Below the pieces are notes generated by a model. That model saw only the letters and a list, made by a program, of their open reading frames with translations. It did no database searches and was not told the origin of the DNA. Both the position numbers and the translations under genes were made by a program. From JANQMX01 sp965247175 (lineage in GTDB: Bacteria > Pseudomonadota > Alphaproteobacteria > Kiloniellales > DSM-21159), in the NCBI GenBank assembly GCA_965247175.1, contig OZ252006.1, positions 2,232,001 to 2,296,000 on the forward strand: DNA of 64,000 nt, read 5' to 3'. Of the stretch, positions 26,194 to 34,824 are shown piece after piece. Each line of letters starts with the position of its first letter. The stretch's first letter is position 1.

Positions 26194-27044
26194 GTCGGCC
26201 GATAGCCGAACAGGTCTTCGTGCCCGACGATCAAGCTGTCGAGCGTGGCCATACGCTCTTCGCGCCACGCCGCAAGACGGGATGGCGGGAGCCTGCCCGT
26301 TTCCGCCACGGCCTCGGAAATCCCTTCGATGACGGCTTCCAGTAGCGGACCGTCGCGCCGGCCGAGCCGCCAAGGGCTCTCGGCCGTCAAAACGTGATAG
26401 CCGCGGCTCTCCAACGCGGCCGCCAGGGCGGCCGTTGCGTTCGGCCCAAGAGCTGGGCCAAAGCCTTTGTCGCCTTGCTGGTGGAGGGAGAAGGCTTCCC
26501 GGACAGCCGCATCGTCGTCGTGCGCCGGGCTGAAACCGAACCATCCGTCAAAGCTCAGCGTCGCCAGCACGGCCGAGCCGCTGGCGGCGCAAGCCTCCGC
26601 GAAGGCCTGAATCCAAACGGCTGAGGTGAGATCAAGCAACGCCGACGCCGTAATCAGGTCAGGCTTGTCGCGATCCCAGGGCACCGCTCCGGCTGGAAGC
26701 TGGGACAAGTCGGCCGTCTGCATCCGAACTAAGAGCCGCCGGCCATCCTTGCCAAGCTCCAGCGCCTCCTCACGCTGCGCGCTGGTGTCTGCCCAGAGCT
26801 CCAGCGCCGGACCGGCGGCGGCGAGATTGGCCGAATCGTAGTCTACCAAGGTCCAGTGCTGCTCCTGCGGCAAGATCTCGGCGAAGGCGCGCAACGAGGC
26901 GCCAGTGCCGGCACCGAGGTCCCAGAGGCGGCAGCGCGGCACACCCGAGAAGGCATGTCGAGCGGCCTCGAGCACCGACGGCGCGCGGGCGGCCCGGTCC
27001 GCCGTCTCGCGCAGTGCCAGCCACTCCGGCGAAAAGCCACTCAT
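26190..27044 (-). CDS. Class I SAM-dependent methyltransferase
   Basis: 284 aa. SAM motif I reads LWDLGAGTGASLRAF (about 40-54), followed by the acidic end of strand 2 (LVDYDSANL), and motif IV-like PDLITASALLDLTSAVW. It has no methyl-acceptor domain that would indicate RNA or protein, which fits a small-molecule target. It overlaps the upstream GT4 gene by 4 bp (ATGA), so the two are translationally coupled and probably act on the same product. I cannot tell an O- from an N-methyltransferase. Confidence 0.88.
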   Translation of the reverse strand: MSGFSPEWLALRETADRAARAPSVLEAARHAFSGVPRCRLWDLGAGTGASLRAFAEILPQEQHWTLVDYDSANLAAAGPALELWADTSAQREEALELGKDGRRLLVRMQTADLSQLPAGAVPWDRDKPDLITASALLDLTSAVWIQAFAEACAASGSAVLATLSFDGWFGFSPAHDDDAAVREAFSLHQQGDKGFGPALGPNATAALAAALESRGYHVLTAESPWRLGRRDGPLLEAVIEGISEAVAETGRLPPSRLAAWREERMATLDSLIVGHEDLFGYRPT

Positions 27045-28090
27045 GAGACCAGCGCCTTCGTCAGAGCCGCGGCGACCTGCGCCGCCGTTTCGTTCCAGCG
27101 CGGCAGGCTTCGGCCGTGGCGCCAGGCGGCCTCAGCCAGGGCGAGACGCCGCGCCGGGTCGGTCAGCAGTGAGGCCAAGGCCGCCGCCAGCGCCTCTGCG
27201 TCGTCGGGCGGCACCAGCAGTCCGGTGTCGGGCGGCACGGTCTCGGGCACCGCGCCGGCCGCACATCCGACAACAGGCAAGCCGTGCGCCAAGGCCTCGG
27301 CGAAGGCCATGCCGAAGCCCTCATGACGGCTTGGCAGAACGAAGATATCGGATTGGACATAGCAGTCGGACAGGGCTTGCTCATCCAGGCTGCCGGTCAG
27401 GATGATGCGATCGGTCAGACCTTTGGCACGGATGGCACGCTCCAGCGCTGCAGTCGTATCGGGATCGCGGTCCTTGCTGCCCACCCAGAGACAATCCCAA
27501 GACAACTCGGTGATGCGCGCCAGAGCCTCTATCAGAACGTCGTGACCCTTGCGCGGAGTCAGGGTGGCGACGGTCAGCAGGCGCGGCACCTGCAAGTTGC
27601 CAATGGCTTTCTTTCCAGGGTCCGTCCCGGGCTGGGCCACGGTCAAACGTTGCCGCGGCACGGCATAGTCGGAGATCAGGCAGCGACCGGTGCTTGGGCT
27701 GGTCACGATGACCTGCCGAGCCGTGGCCAAAGCCGCCCTTTCGGTCTGCTGCAGCCGCTCGGCATCCAGCTCAGATAGGCCTGCTTCAAGGGCAAGAGGG
27801 TGATGCACCAAGGCAACCCAGCGCTGGCGCGCATTCGCTAGGAAGCCGCTGTCGAGCGCGCCAAAGGCAAGACCATCGACCAGAACGGGACGGCTCGGGT
27901 CGAGGCTCCCCAGCCGCCGGCAAGACGCATCGACATCCTCCGGCGTGGGAAAAGGAAAGCTGTCGGGCAGAGGCACCACGTCCAGACGCCATCCCAACTC
28001 GGCCAAGGCCGCGACAAGCCGGCGCGCGTAGATGTAGCCGCCTGTCAGCGTCGAAAGTGCGCCGGGAACGGCGAACCAAGCTTCGGGCAT
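27041..28090 (-). CDS. Glycosyltransferase family 4 (GT-B fold)
   Basis: 349 aa. An N-terminal acceptor domain (GGYIYARRLVAALAELGW near the start) and a C-terminal sugar-nucleotide domain with the GT4 signature (LPSRHEGFGMAFAEALAHGL, then PVVGCAAGAVPE). The E-x7-E motif of retaining enzymes is present as EGFGMAFAE. There is no membrane segment. It lies 12 bp after the pterin-synthase-like gene and overlaps the methyltransferase gene. Its companions suggest a pteridine or pyrimidine acceptor instead of a cell-wall glycan, but an ordinary glycan role is not excluded. Confidence 0.9.
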   Translation of the reverse strand: MPEAWFAVPGALSTLTGGYIYARRLVAALAELGWRLDVVPLPDSFPFPTPEDVDASCRRLGSLDPSRPVLVDGLAFGALDSGFLANARQRWVALVHHPLALEAGLSELDAERLQQTERAALATARQVIVTSPSTGRCLISDYAVPRQRLTVAQPGTDPGKKAIGNLQVPRLLTVATLTPRKGHDVLIEALARITELSWDCLWVGSKDRDPDTTAALERAIRAKGLTDRIILTGSLDEQALSDCYVQSDIFVLPSRHEGFGMAFAEALAHGLPVVGCAAGAVPETVPPDTGLLVPPDDAEALAAALASLLTDPARRLALAEAAWRHGRSLPRWNETAAQVAAALTKALVS

Positions 28091-28102
28091 ATCTCAGTGC
28101 CC

Positions 28103-28510
28103 TCAAGATTGTGGCAAGTCGGCCTCGAAGGCGGCACGCGCGATGTGGGACTCGTGCAGGGTGACCTTAAGGCGCACGATCCCTCTCGCGGCCGGCCCGA
28201 GGCGGCCGGCCGCGATCTCCTCGGCCATGCGGTCGTAGACCCACTTTGCCAGCGCCTCGGTGGTCGAGCGGCGGTTACGGAATTCGTCGAGCTCATCCAG
28301 GTTGCGGTAGTTGATCGGCGCGAGCACCCGCTTCAGCGCCTCCGACGCCAAGCCGATGTCGACCACGATGTCGTTCTCGTCCAGGGTCGGACGCATGAAC
28401 GCCAGATCGATCACATAGGTGGCGCCGTGCAGCTGCTGCGCCGGGCCGAAGGCCTCACCGGCCAAGCTGTGCGCGATCATGACATGATCGCGGACTTCCA
28501 ATGAATACAT
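28103..28510 (-). CDS. 6-pyruvoyl-tetrahydropterin synthase/QueD-fold protein lacking catalytic residues
   Basis: 135 aa, family-typical length. The T-fold outline is conserved: MIAHSLAGEAFGPAQQLHGA, a central VVDIGLASEALKRVL helix, STTEALAKWVYDRM with the pterin-binding Glu region, and a final VTLHESHIARAAF strand with Glu. Differences from QueD/PTPS: the second zinc His of the HGH motif is Ala (HGA, 28-30), the catalytic Cys before it is Gln, and the LDHxxLN motif is INYRNLD, losing the catalytic His. The protein thus probably binds a pterin-like ligand but does other chemistry. It sits 21 bp after the dehydrogenase gene. Confidence 0.85.
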   Translation of the reverse strand: MYSLEVRDHVMIAHSLAGEAFGPAQQLHGATYVIDLAFMRPTLDENDIVVDIGLASEALKRVLAPINYRNLDELDEFRNRRSTTEALAKWVYDRMAEEIAAGRLGPAARGIVRLKVTLHESHIARAAFEADLPQS

Positions 28511-28531
28511 GAAGTAAACCTCTTGGTGGGC

Positions 28532-29509
28532 TCAGTCGTAACGAACGACGGTCATCAAGCCGGACGCAGAAGGCGCAAGAATGGCAGGCAAGCGGTCCGG
28601 CAAATCGGCGAAGGCGACCTCGTCGGTGATCAGCGCATCGAGCGCCGGATCTGCCAGCAGTGACAGCGCCGTTGCCAAGCGTCGGGCATAGCTCCAGCGC
28701 AGGGCCCGGCCCTCGGGGATGCGCCCGACCTGCGAGGAGATGAGCTTAAGCCGGCGGGAGTGAAAGGCCTGGCCAAGCGGCGCGCGGATTGGGCGGCTGC
28801 CGTACCAGCTCATCTCGACCACGGTCGCGCCTTGGCCGGCCGATGCCAGGGCACAGGCCAGACCCTCCTCGCTGGCGCTGGCGTGAAAGACGACGTCTTG
28901 GTCGCCGGGCGCCGCATCCGGCAGGCAAAAACGGGCGCCCAAGCGCTCCGCCACCTCCGCCCGCTCGGGCAGGAGATCGGCGACCGTCACTTCGGTCCCG
29001 GGCATGGCGGCGACGACGAAGGCCGTCAGGAGCCCGACGACGCCGCCACCAACGACCAGTACCCGATCGCCCGCACCGACGCCGGAATCCCATGTCGCCG
29101 TCAGGGCCGTCTCCATGTTGGCGGCTAGGACTGCACGCCTCGGCGGCACGTCTTCGGGCAGCGGATGCACATCGTTTCCTCTCACGGAGATAAATTCCTG
29201 GTGAGGATGAAGCACAAAAACGGGTGCCCTTTTTGTTTCGTCCTTGTCCCCCAGCGGCTCCCCCACAAGCGCATAGCCATACTTAACTGGGAAGGGAAAC
29301 GCGCCTTCCTGATAAGGGCAACGCATGGAGTGATACTCACTCTCTGGAATTTTGCCTTCAAAAACAAGGCGTTCGGTTCCGCGACTTATACCGGACCAAA
29401 GCGCTTTGATGGGGATGTCACCGTCAAGACCAGAGAAGCCATCCGCCTCGCGCAAAGCGGCGCGGCCGGCTTCCTCAAGCCAAAGGGAACGTGATGACAG
29501 TTTTGCCAC
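28532..29509 (-). CDS. Medium-chain alcohol dehydrogenase-like (BchC/Tdh-like), zinc ligands missing
   Basis: 325 aa, GTG start at 29509. The opening SGISRGTERLVFEGKIP and the KYGYALVG strand resemble BchC-type members of the medium-chain dehydrogenase family. The Rossmann motif is VLVVGGGVVGLLTAF. The catalytic-zinc Cys-His-Glu set is absent and there is no four-Cys structural lobe. It would be an NAD(P)-dependent oxidoreductase on a small alcohol or sugar-like side chain. It is the first gene of a four-gene run (dehydrogenase, PTPS-like, GT4, methyltransferase). Confidence 0.87.
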   Translation of the reverse strand: MAKLSSRSLWLEEAGRAALREADGFSGLDGDIPIKALWSGISRGTERLVFEGKIPESEYHSMRCPYQEGAFPFPVKYGYALVGEPLGDKDETKRAPVFVLHPHQEFISVRGNDVHPLPEDVPPRRAVLAANMETALTATWDSGVGAGDRVLVVGGGVVGLLTAFVVAAMPGTEVTVADLLPERAEVAERLGARFCLPDAAPGDQDVVFHASASEEGLACALASAGQGATVVEMSWYGSRPIRAPLGQAFHSRRLKLISSQVGRIPEGRALRWSYARRLATALSLLADPALDALITDEVAFADLPDRLPAILAPSASGLMTVVRYD

Positions 29510-29613
29510 CCAACCAATCCAATGGACGCGGCGTTCCTACGCCCCTATATCCGCCCAGCCGAGCAATTCACACTCGGCAAGGCTCGTTTGGGGGGACTGT
29601 AGGTTTTCATTCT

Positions 29614-31431
29614 ATGTATAGTGACATCGCCAACTGTTCCAGCGAGGCAAGCACGTCCTCGCCCCGTCCTCAAATTGTCACCACCAGTCCCCGTAGCATG
29701 ATCCTGCGGCGCCTGCTGGTGCTTCTGCTGAACGGCGCGACCATTGCTGCCCTCACGGCGATGATGTGGACCTTGCTCGCCACGTCCGGCTGGACCATCC
29801 CCGAAGTCGGCATGCTCGTGGCCTTTGTGGTGACGCTGCCTTGGCTGTCGATCGGCTTCTGGAATGCCGTGATCGGCTTCATGATCGCGCGATTGGCCAA
29901 AGACACGGCGGTTTACGTCAATCCGGCTTGGCGGGACGCCGCGGGCGACCAGCCCATCTTTCTGCGCACGGCGCTGGCCGTCGCCATTCGCAACGAAGAC
30001 CCCCACGCCGTCATCGCGCGGCTGGAAGCCATGCAGAAAGGGCTCGATGACGCCGGCGTCGGCGAGCACTTCGCCTTTCATGTCTTGAGCGACAGCTCGA
30101 ACCCCGAAATCTGCGCAGAGGAAGAGGCCGCGGTTCGTGAATGGCAACTGCGCGCGGAGGAAGCGCATCGCATCCACTACCGGCGGCGCAGCGACAACGC
30201 CGGCTTCAAGGCCGGCAACGTGCGCGAGTTCTGTCTGCGCTACGGCAACAACTACGATCTCTTCATCCCTCTGGACGCAGACAGCTCCATGTCGGCAGCC
30301 GCCATACTGCGCCTGGTCCGCTGCATGCAGGTCCATCCCGAAATCGGTATTCTGCAAGGCTTGGTCGTCGGTGCGCCGGCAACCAGCTTTTTCGCCCGCG
30401 TCTTCCAGTTCGGCATGCGTCACGGCATGCGCGCCTTCACGGCAGGCAGCGCCTGGTGGCAAGGCGACTGCGGCCCCTATTGGGGCCACAACGCCGCCAT
30501 CCGCATCAAGGCCTTTCGCGACCATTGCGACCTGCCGATCCTGCCGGGACGGGGCCCGCTCGGCGGGCACGTGCTGAGCCACGACCAAGTCGAGGCCGTG
30601 CTGATGCGGCGGGCCGGATACGAGGTGCGGGTGGTCGCTGCCGAAGACGAGAGCTACGAGGAGAACCCGCCCTCGCTGCCCGACTTCGTCAAGCGTGAGC
30701 TGCGCTGGTGCCAGGGCAATCTGCAGTACCTCAATCTCGCCTTGCTCGCCATGCCGGGCTTGCCGGCGGTCAGCCGGCTGCAGCTTGTCCTCGCCATCCT
30801 GATGTATCTTGGGGCGCCTTTCTGGATGCTGTTCATCGCGTTCGGCGCCTGCCAGTCCTTCCTGCCGGGCGGCGACGAGCCCTATCCCATCGAGCTTGGT
30901 ATCGCGCTGTTCGTCTGCGTCATCACAATGAGTCTGATGCCGAAGCTGATGGGTCTGATGGATACGCTCCTCTCCCCCGCCCGGCGCGCTGCCTACGGCG
31001 GCATCTTTCCGCTGCTCGGCGGCGGATTGTTGGAGATCGTCTTCTCCGCGCTGACCGCTCCGGTGGTCAGCTTTGCCATCGCCCGCTTCGCCGCAGGGCT
31101 GGCCTTTGGGCGCCGCATTCTTTGGGAGGCTCAGCGCCGCTGCAGCCATCGCCTCTATCTGTCCGAAGCGGCTCAGGCCTACTGGCAGCAAACCGTCGTG
31201 GGTGCGCTGCTGCTCGCCGTGCTCGCCTGGCAGCTCCCAAGCGTGCTTCCTTGGGCCGCGCCGCTGCTGGCGGCCTTCCTGCTGGCCATTCCATTCGCTA
31301 TGCTGACGGCAGCGCCATCGGCCGGGCGATTTGCAACGGCGATCGGCCTCTGCCGCATTCCGGAAGAGACCCGCGCCGCTGCTGCGGTGTCGCAGGACGC
31401 CATTCCGGCCTTGGTGGCGAACGAGGCATGA
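29614..31431 (+). CDS. opgH: Glucans biosynthesis glucosyltransferase OpgH (MdoH)
   Basis: 605 aa from ATG 29614 (MYSDIANCSSE). An in-frame ATG at 29698 is possible and the frame is open back to 29491. It is a membrane family-2 glucosyltransferase that builds the beta-glucan backbone of osmoregulated periplasmic glucans. Two N-terminal membrane helices precede the cytoplasmic catalytic domain, with the Asp motif PLDADSSMSA, the catalytic HVLSHDQVEAVLM and the KRELRWCQGNLQY (R/Q-x-x-R-W) motif. About six helices follow. Length matches alphaproteobacterial forms, shorter than E. coli OpgH. opgC follows by 22 bp; no opgG is near. Confidence 0.92.
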   Translation: MYSDIANCSSEASTSSPRPQIVTTSPRSMILRRLLVLLLNGATIAALTAMMWTLLATSGWTIPEVGMLVAFVVTLPWLSIGFWNAVIGFMIARLAKDTAVYVNPAWRDAAGDQPIFLRTALAVAIRNEDPHAVIARLEAMQKGLDDAGVGEHFAFHVLSDSSNPEICAEEEAAVREWQLRAEEAHRIHYRRRSDNAGFKAGNVREFCLRYGNNYDLFIPLDADSSMSAAAILRLVRCMQVHPEIGILQGLVVGAPATSFFARVFQFGMRHGMRAFTAGSAWWQGDCGPYWGHNAAIRIKAFRDHCDLPILPGRGPLGGHVLSHDQVEAVLMRRAGYEVRVVAAEDESYEENPPSLPDFVKRELRWCQGNLQYLNLALLAMPGLPAVSRLQLVLAILMYLGAPFWMLFIAFGACQSFLPGGDEPYPIELGIALFVCVITMSLMPKLMGLMDTLLSPARRAAYGGIFPLLGGGLLEIVFSALTAPVVSFAIARFAAGLAFGRRILWEAQRRCSHRLYLSEAAQAYWQQTVVGALLLAVLAWQLPSVLPWAAPLLAAFLLAIPFAMLTAAPSAGRFATAIGLCRIPEETRAAAAVSQDAIPALVANEA

Positions 31432-31453
31432 CAATGACCAGGCGCAGATCGCG

Positions 31454-32659
31454 ATGAGCCAGTTGGAGCATAGAAGCCAACGCGATCTGCGCCTGGATTT
31501 CTTCCGCGGCATGGCGATGCTGATCATCTTCATCGCCCACGTGCCGAAGAACCCCTGGACCAGCTACATTCCCGCACGCTTCGGCCCGTCCGACGCAACG
31601 GAGATGTTCGTCTACTGCTCCGGCTTCGCATCGGCGCTCGCCTTCGGCGCAATCTTCATGAAGCAGGGCTTCGGGCTGGGCAGCGCGCGCATCTTGTTCC
31701 GCTGCTTCCAGGTCTATTGGGCGCATATCGCCATGTTCTTCGCGGTCACCTTCGTCGTGGTGATCGGCACAGACCTGCTCGATACTCGCGACTACGTCGG
31801 TCAGCTCAACCTGCACCCCTTCTTCAACGACCCGATGAAGGGCCTCGTCGGGCTGATGACCCTGACCTATGTGCCCAACTACTTCGACATCTTGCCGATG
31901 TATCTGGTGCTGCTGATGATGGTGCCTTTCGTCATGGCTCTGTCCCGAGTGCATCGGCTGCTGCCCATCGCGGCCATCGTCGCGCTCTGGTCGGCGAACC
32001 AGTACTTCGACATCCGATTGCCGGCCGAGTGGTGGTCGGACCGCACCTGGTTCTTCGACCCCTTCGGATGGGCCCTGATCTTCTTCACCGGCTTTGCCAT
32101 CGCGGCCAAATGGGTCACGCCCCCGCCGCCCAAGCGCGGGCTGATCATCGCCTGCGCCGCCTTCGTCATCATCATGTTCCCGATCTACTACTGGCCGATC
32201 GCATCGGAGGTCGAGTGGATCCGCACGTTCCGCAATGAAACTTGGACGCTGCTCTTCGCGAAGACCGATTTCGGACTACTGCGCTGGCTGCATTTCATGG
32301 CGCTGGCCTATCTCTGCATCGCCGCCCTGCACGGCCGCAAAGAGATCCTTGCCCATCCGCTGCTCATGCCGATCGTGCGGGTCGGGCAGCAGGCGCTCTC
32401 GACGTTCATCTGCTCGATGGTGCTGGCCCGCATTGCCGGTATGGTTCTCGACCAAACTGGCCGCGATCTGCTGGCGGTTACTCTGGTGAACCTCAGCGGC
32501 TTCGCCATTCTGATCGGCATCGCCTACATGGTGCGCTTCTTCAAGAGCAATCCCTGGCGCCGGCCACCGGCCCTCGCGCCGAAGAGCACGCCGGTCATCA
32601 CGGAACCGTCCGGGCCAAAACAGGCGAACGAGCTGGAACTGGAACGCGCGAAGGCGTAA
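31454..32659 (+). CDS. opgC: OpgC family membrane acyltransferase (glucan succinylation)
   Basis: 401 aa with about ten hydrophobic helices. OpgC-type blocks are DLRLDFFRGMAMLIIFIAHV, ATEMFVYCSGFASALAFG and LTYVPNYFDILPMYLVLL. OpgC proteins transfer succinyl groups to periplasmic glucans, making them anionic. The start at 31454 lacks a strong ribosome site and may be translated by coupling to opgH, whose stop is 22 bp before. The C-terminal 30 residues are polar. A terminator-like stem follows. Confidence 0.92.
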   Translation: MSQLEHRSQRDLRLDFFRGMAMLIIFIAHVPKNPWTSYIPARFGPSDATEMFVYCSGFASALAFGAIFMKQGFGLGSARILFRCFQVYWAHIAMFFAVTFVVVIGTDLLDTRDYVGQLNLHPFFNDPMKGLVGLMTLTYVPNYFDILPMYLVLLMMVPFVMALSRVHRLLPIAAIVALWSANQYFDIRLPAEWWSDRTWFFDPFGWALIFFTGFAIAAKWVTPPPPKRGLIIACAAFVIIMFPIYYWPIASEVEWIRTFRNETWTLLFAKTDFGLLRWLHFMALAYLCIAALHGRKEILAHPLLMPIVRVGQQALSTFICSMVLARIAGMVLDQTGRDLLAVTLVNLSGFAILIGIAYMVRFFKSNPWRRPPALAPKSTPVITEPSGPKQANELELERAKA

Positions 32660-32660
32660 G

Positions 32661-32681
32661 GCCCTGGCTGGCTGCCAGGGC
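32661..32681. terminator. Terminator-like stem between opgC and the chemoreceptor gene
   Basis: GCCCTGG (32661-32667) and CCAGGGC (32675-32681) form a perfect 7-bp stem with a 7-nt loop, directly after the opgC stop and 11 bp before the convergent chemoreceptor stop. T-run absent. Confidence 0.5.
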
Positions 32682-32692
32682 GGCAACCTCGC

Positions 32693-34519
32693 CTAAGCAG
32701 CCCGAAGACCGGAGACGAACTGCGCCACCTGGTGGCTGAGCGCTTCCGACTGCCGCGAAAGCTCACTGGCCGCACTCAAGACCTGCGCCGAGGCGGCACC
32801 GGTCTTTTCAGCCGCCGCCTGCACTCCGGTGATGTTGCTCGCAACCTCCTGGGTCCCGCTCGCGGCCTCCTGGATGCTTCGCGAAATCTCCTGCGTCGCG
32901 GCATTCTGCTCTTCGACCGCCGAGGCCACCGCAGTGGCGTTCTCGCTGATCTGCTTGATCACCTTGGTGATGCCGTCGATCGACTCGACGGTGCCTCCGG
33001 TCGCCGACTGCATGCCGGACACCTGCGCGGCGATGTCCTCCGTCGCCTTGGCCGTCTGAGTGGCGAGCGACTTCACCTCGGATGCCACGACCGCAAAGCC
33101 CTTGCCGGCCTCGCCGGCCCGCGCCGCTTCGATGGTGGCGTTGAGGGCCAGGAGATTGGTCTGCTCGGCAATGTCCTTGATCAAGCTGACCACGTCCCCG
33201 ATGCGCTGGCCGGCATCGGCCAGACCCGCCACGGCTTCGTTGGCCTTGTCGGCATCGGCCTCGGCACGACCCGCAATCTGATTCGAATCGCTGATCTGTC
33301 GGCTGATCTCGGTGATGGACGCAGACAGCTCCTCTGCTGAGGAGGCCACCGTCTGAACGTTGCTGGATGCTTCCTCCGAAGCCGCTGCAACGATGGTCGA
33401 CTGACCGCTGGTTTCTTCGGCGGTCGAGGCCAAGGTCTCGGCCGTCTGCTGCAGCTCGCCGGCTGCAGCGGAAACTGTATCGATGATGGTGCCGACGCTC
33501 TGCTCGAAGCTGTTTGCAAGTTCGATCATCTGTGCCCGCTTCTCTTCCGCCGCACGTGCTTCCTGCTCGGCGCGCTCCTGCTCCATTTGCTTGAGATCGA
33601 TCGTCCGCTGCTTGAAGGTCTCGAAGGCCCGGGCCGCCTCGCCGATCTCATCGTCGCTGCGCACGGCAATGCTGCCGCTGGTATCGCCGTCAGCCAAACG
33701 CTTCAGGGCCGCAACGACCTCGCCCAACGGGCGCGAAATCTCTCGGGTCGCAATCCAATAGGCTAGGCCAAATCCGAGCAGCGTGCTGACGGCCGACATG
33801 ACGATCATCAATGTCAGCGCCGCGCGCTCGTGGGCTTCCACATTCTGCGCGGCACGCAGGGTGAAGTGCTCCAACTCAAAGAGCAGAGCCTCCAGCTCGT
33901 GATCGAGCTTGTCCTCTTCGACCTCGATTTTCGCGATCAGCTCGAAGGCTTGCTCGTCTTGCCGGCTTTCCAGCAGCGAAAGGGCCTCTCGCGCATGCTC
34001 GTTGTAGCTCTTATGCTCGACCTCGATGGCTTTCAGGCTGGTCAGCACCATGCTGAACTCCGCCCTCTCCTCATCGGTCCTGCTCTCTTCGATCACCTGG
34101 GCCACGTAGGCCTCGGTTTCGAGAATCTCGCGGTCGACCAGCTCGGCGTAGTGCTCAAAACCAGCCACCACTTCCTCGAGGTGCGCCCTGTCGGCCTCCC
34201 GATGAAGGGCTGCGAGGCGCAGCGCGCGCTCGAGAAGAACCGCCTGCTCGAACTGATGAAGCGTGATCTTGCTGACCGCTTCCGTCACCGGCAGATCGCG
34301 CTCGGCAATCGACTCGATCTCTCCGCCGATTTTCGACAGCTGCCAGATGGCCGTGCCGCCGACCAACATCGTGAAGAAGACGCACAGCCCGACTACGCCG
34401 AGCAGTTTCTGGGTCACCGACAGCCTGCGGCCGAGCGACATCAACGAGAACTTGCCGACCCGCTTGACAGCAGAGCTGTCAGTGGTGATCGAGACGGACT
34501 CTGATGCGAATGTTGCCAT
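32693..34519 (-). CDS. Methyl-accepting chemotaxis protein
   Basis: 608 aa from ATG 34519 (MATFASESVSITTD), preceded by GGAG at a good distance. TM1 (about 38-58), a long four-helix-bundle periplasmic domain rich in Glu/Leu (about 60-230), TM2 (about 233-255), a HAMP domain (ISRPLGEVVAALKRLADGD) and the signalling domain. The kinase-contact hairpin tip is EQTNLLALNATIEAARAGEA followed by GKGFAVVASEVKSLA. It lacks a C-terminal CheR/B pentapeptide. Ligand unknown; no che genes nearby. The upstream spacer is unusually AT-rich. Confidence 0.95.
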   Translation of the reverse strand: MATFASESVSITTDSSAVKRVGKFSLMSLGRRLSVTQKLLGVVGLCVFFTMLVGGTAIWQLSKIGGEIESIAERDLPVTEAVSKITLHQFEQAVLLERALRLAALHREADRAHLEEVVAGFEHYAELVDREILETEAYVAQVIEESRTDEERAEFSMVLTSLKAIEVEHKSYNEHAREALSLLESRQDEQAFELIAKIEVEEDKLDHELEALLFELEHFTLRAAQNVEAHERAALTLMIVMSAVSTLLGFGLAYWIATREISRPLGEVVAALKRLADGDTSGSIAVRSDDEIGEAARAFETFKQRTIDLKQMEQERAEQEARAAEEKRAQMIELANSFEQSVGTIIDTVSAAAGELQQTAETLASTAEETSGQSTIVAAASEEASSNVQTVASSAEELSASITEISRQISDSNQIAGRAEADADKANEAVAGLADAGQRIGDVVSLIKDIAEQTNLLALNATIEAARAGEAGKGFAVVASEVKSLATQTAKATEDIAAQVSGMQSATGGTVESIDGITKVIKQISENATAVASAVEEQNAATQEISRSIQEAASGTQEVASNITGVQAAAEKTGAASAQVLSAASELSRQSEALSHQVAQFVSGLRAA

Positions 34520-34824
34520 GAATTTTCTCCAGGAAGCGGGTTGCAGGCATCGCCCGCGCGTTGTCCCCAACAGAATGTCGCAAGCCCAATCACCTACATT
34601 TCTCGTGTATTTTTTGATTTCTACCCCAATAAAGACTGTAAAATATTGCCCTTGTCTTAAGGCAAATTCTGTTTTCCGAAGAAACTTGTATCACCTATAA
34701 AATATAAGTGAATTTTCAGCACTATCTATATCGCAAAATAGCAATACTCGACATTGCACTACTTAAGTTATGTTTGGAGTATCAGCACACCGGCAGAATA
34801 CGAGCAGCCGCAAAGACGCCAGTC
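34520..34824. other. AT-rich intergenic island
   Basis: This 305-bp spacer is far richer in A and T than the rest of the window, above all between about 34590 and 34790. It contains TTGCCCTT...AAGGCAA (about 34646-34667), an imperfect inverted repeat, and must hold the chemoreceptor promoter. No coding frame with credible features. It may be a remnant of a past insertion or a strong promoter/nucleoid-protein region. Confidence 0.5.

Noticed and set aside
29545..31533. A 662-codon open frame on the minus strand over opgH
   Set aside because: Antisense shadow: the plus strand encodes an intact OpgH with all catalytic motifs.
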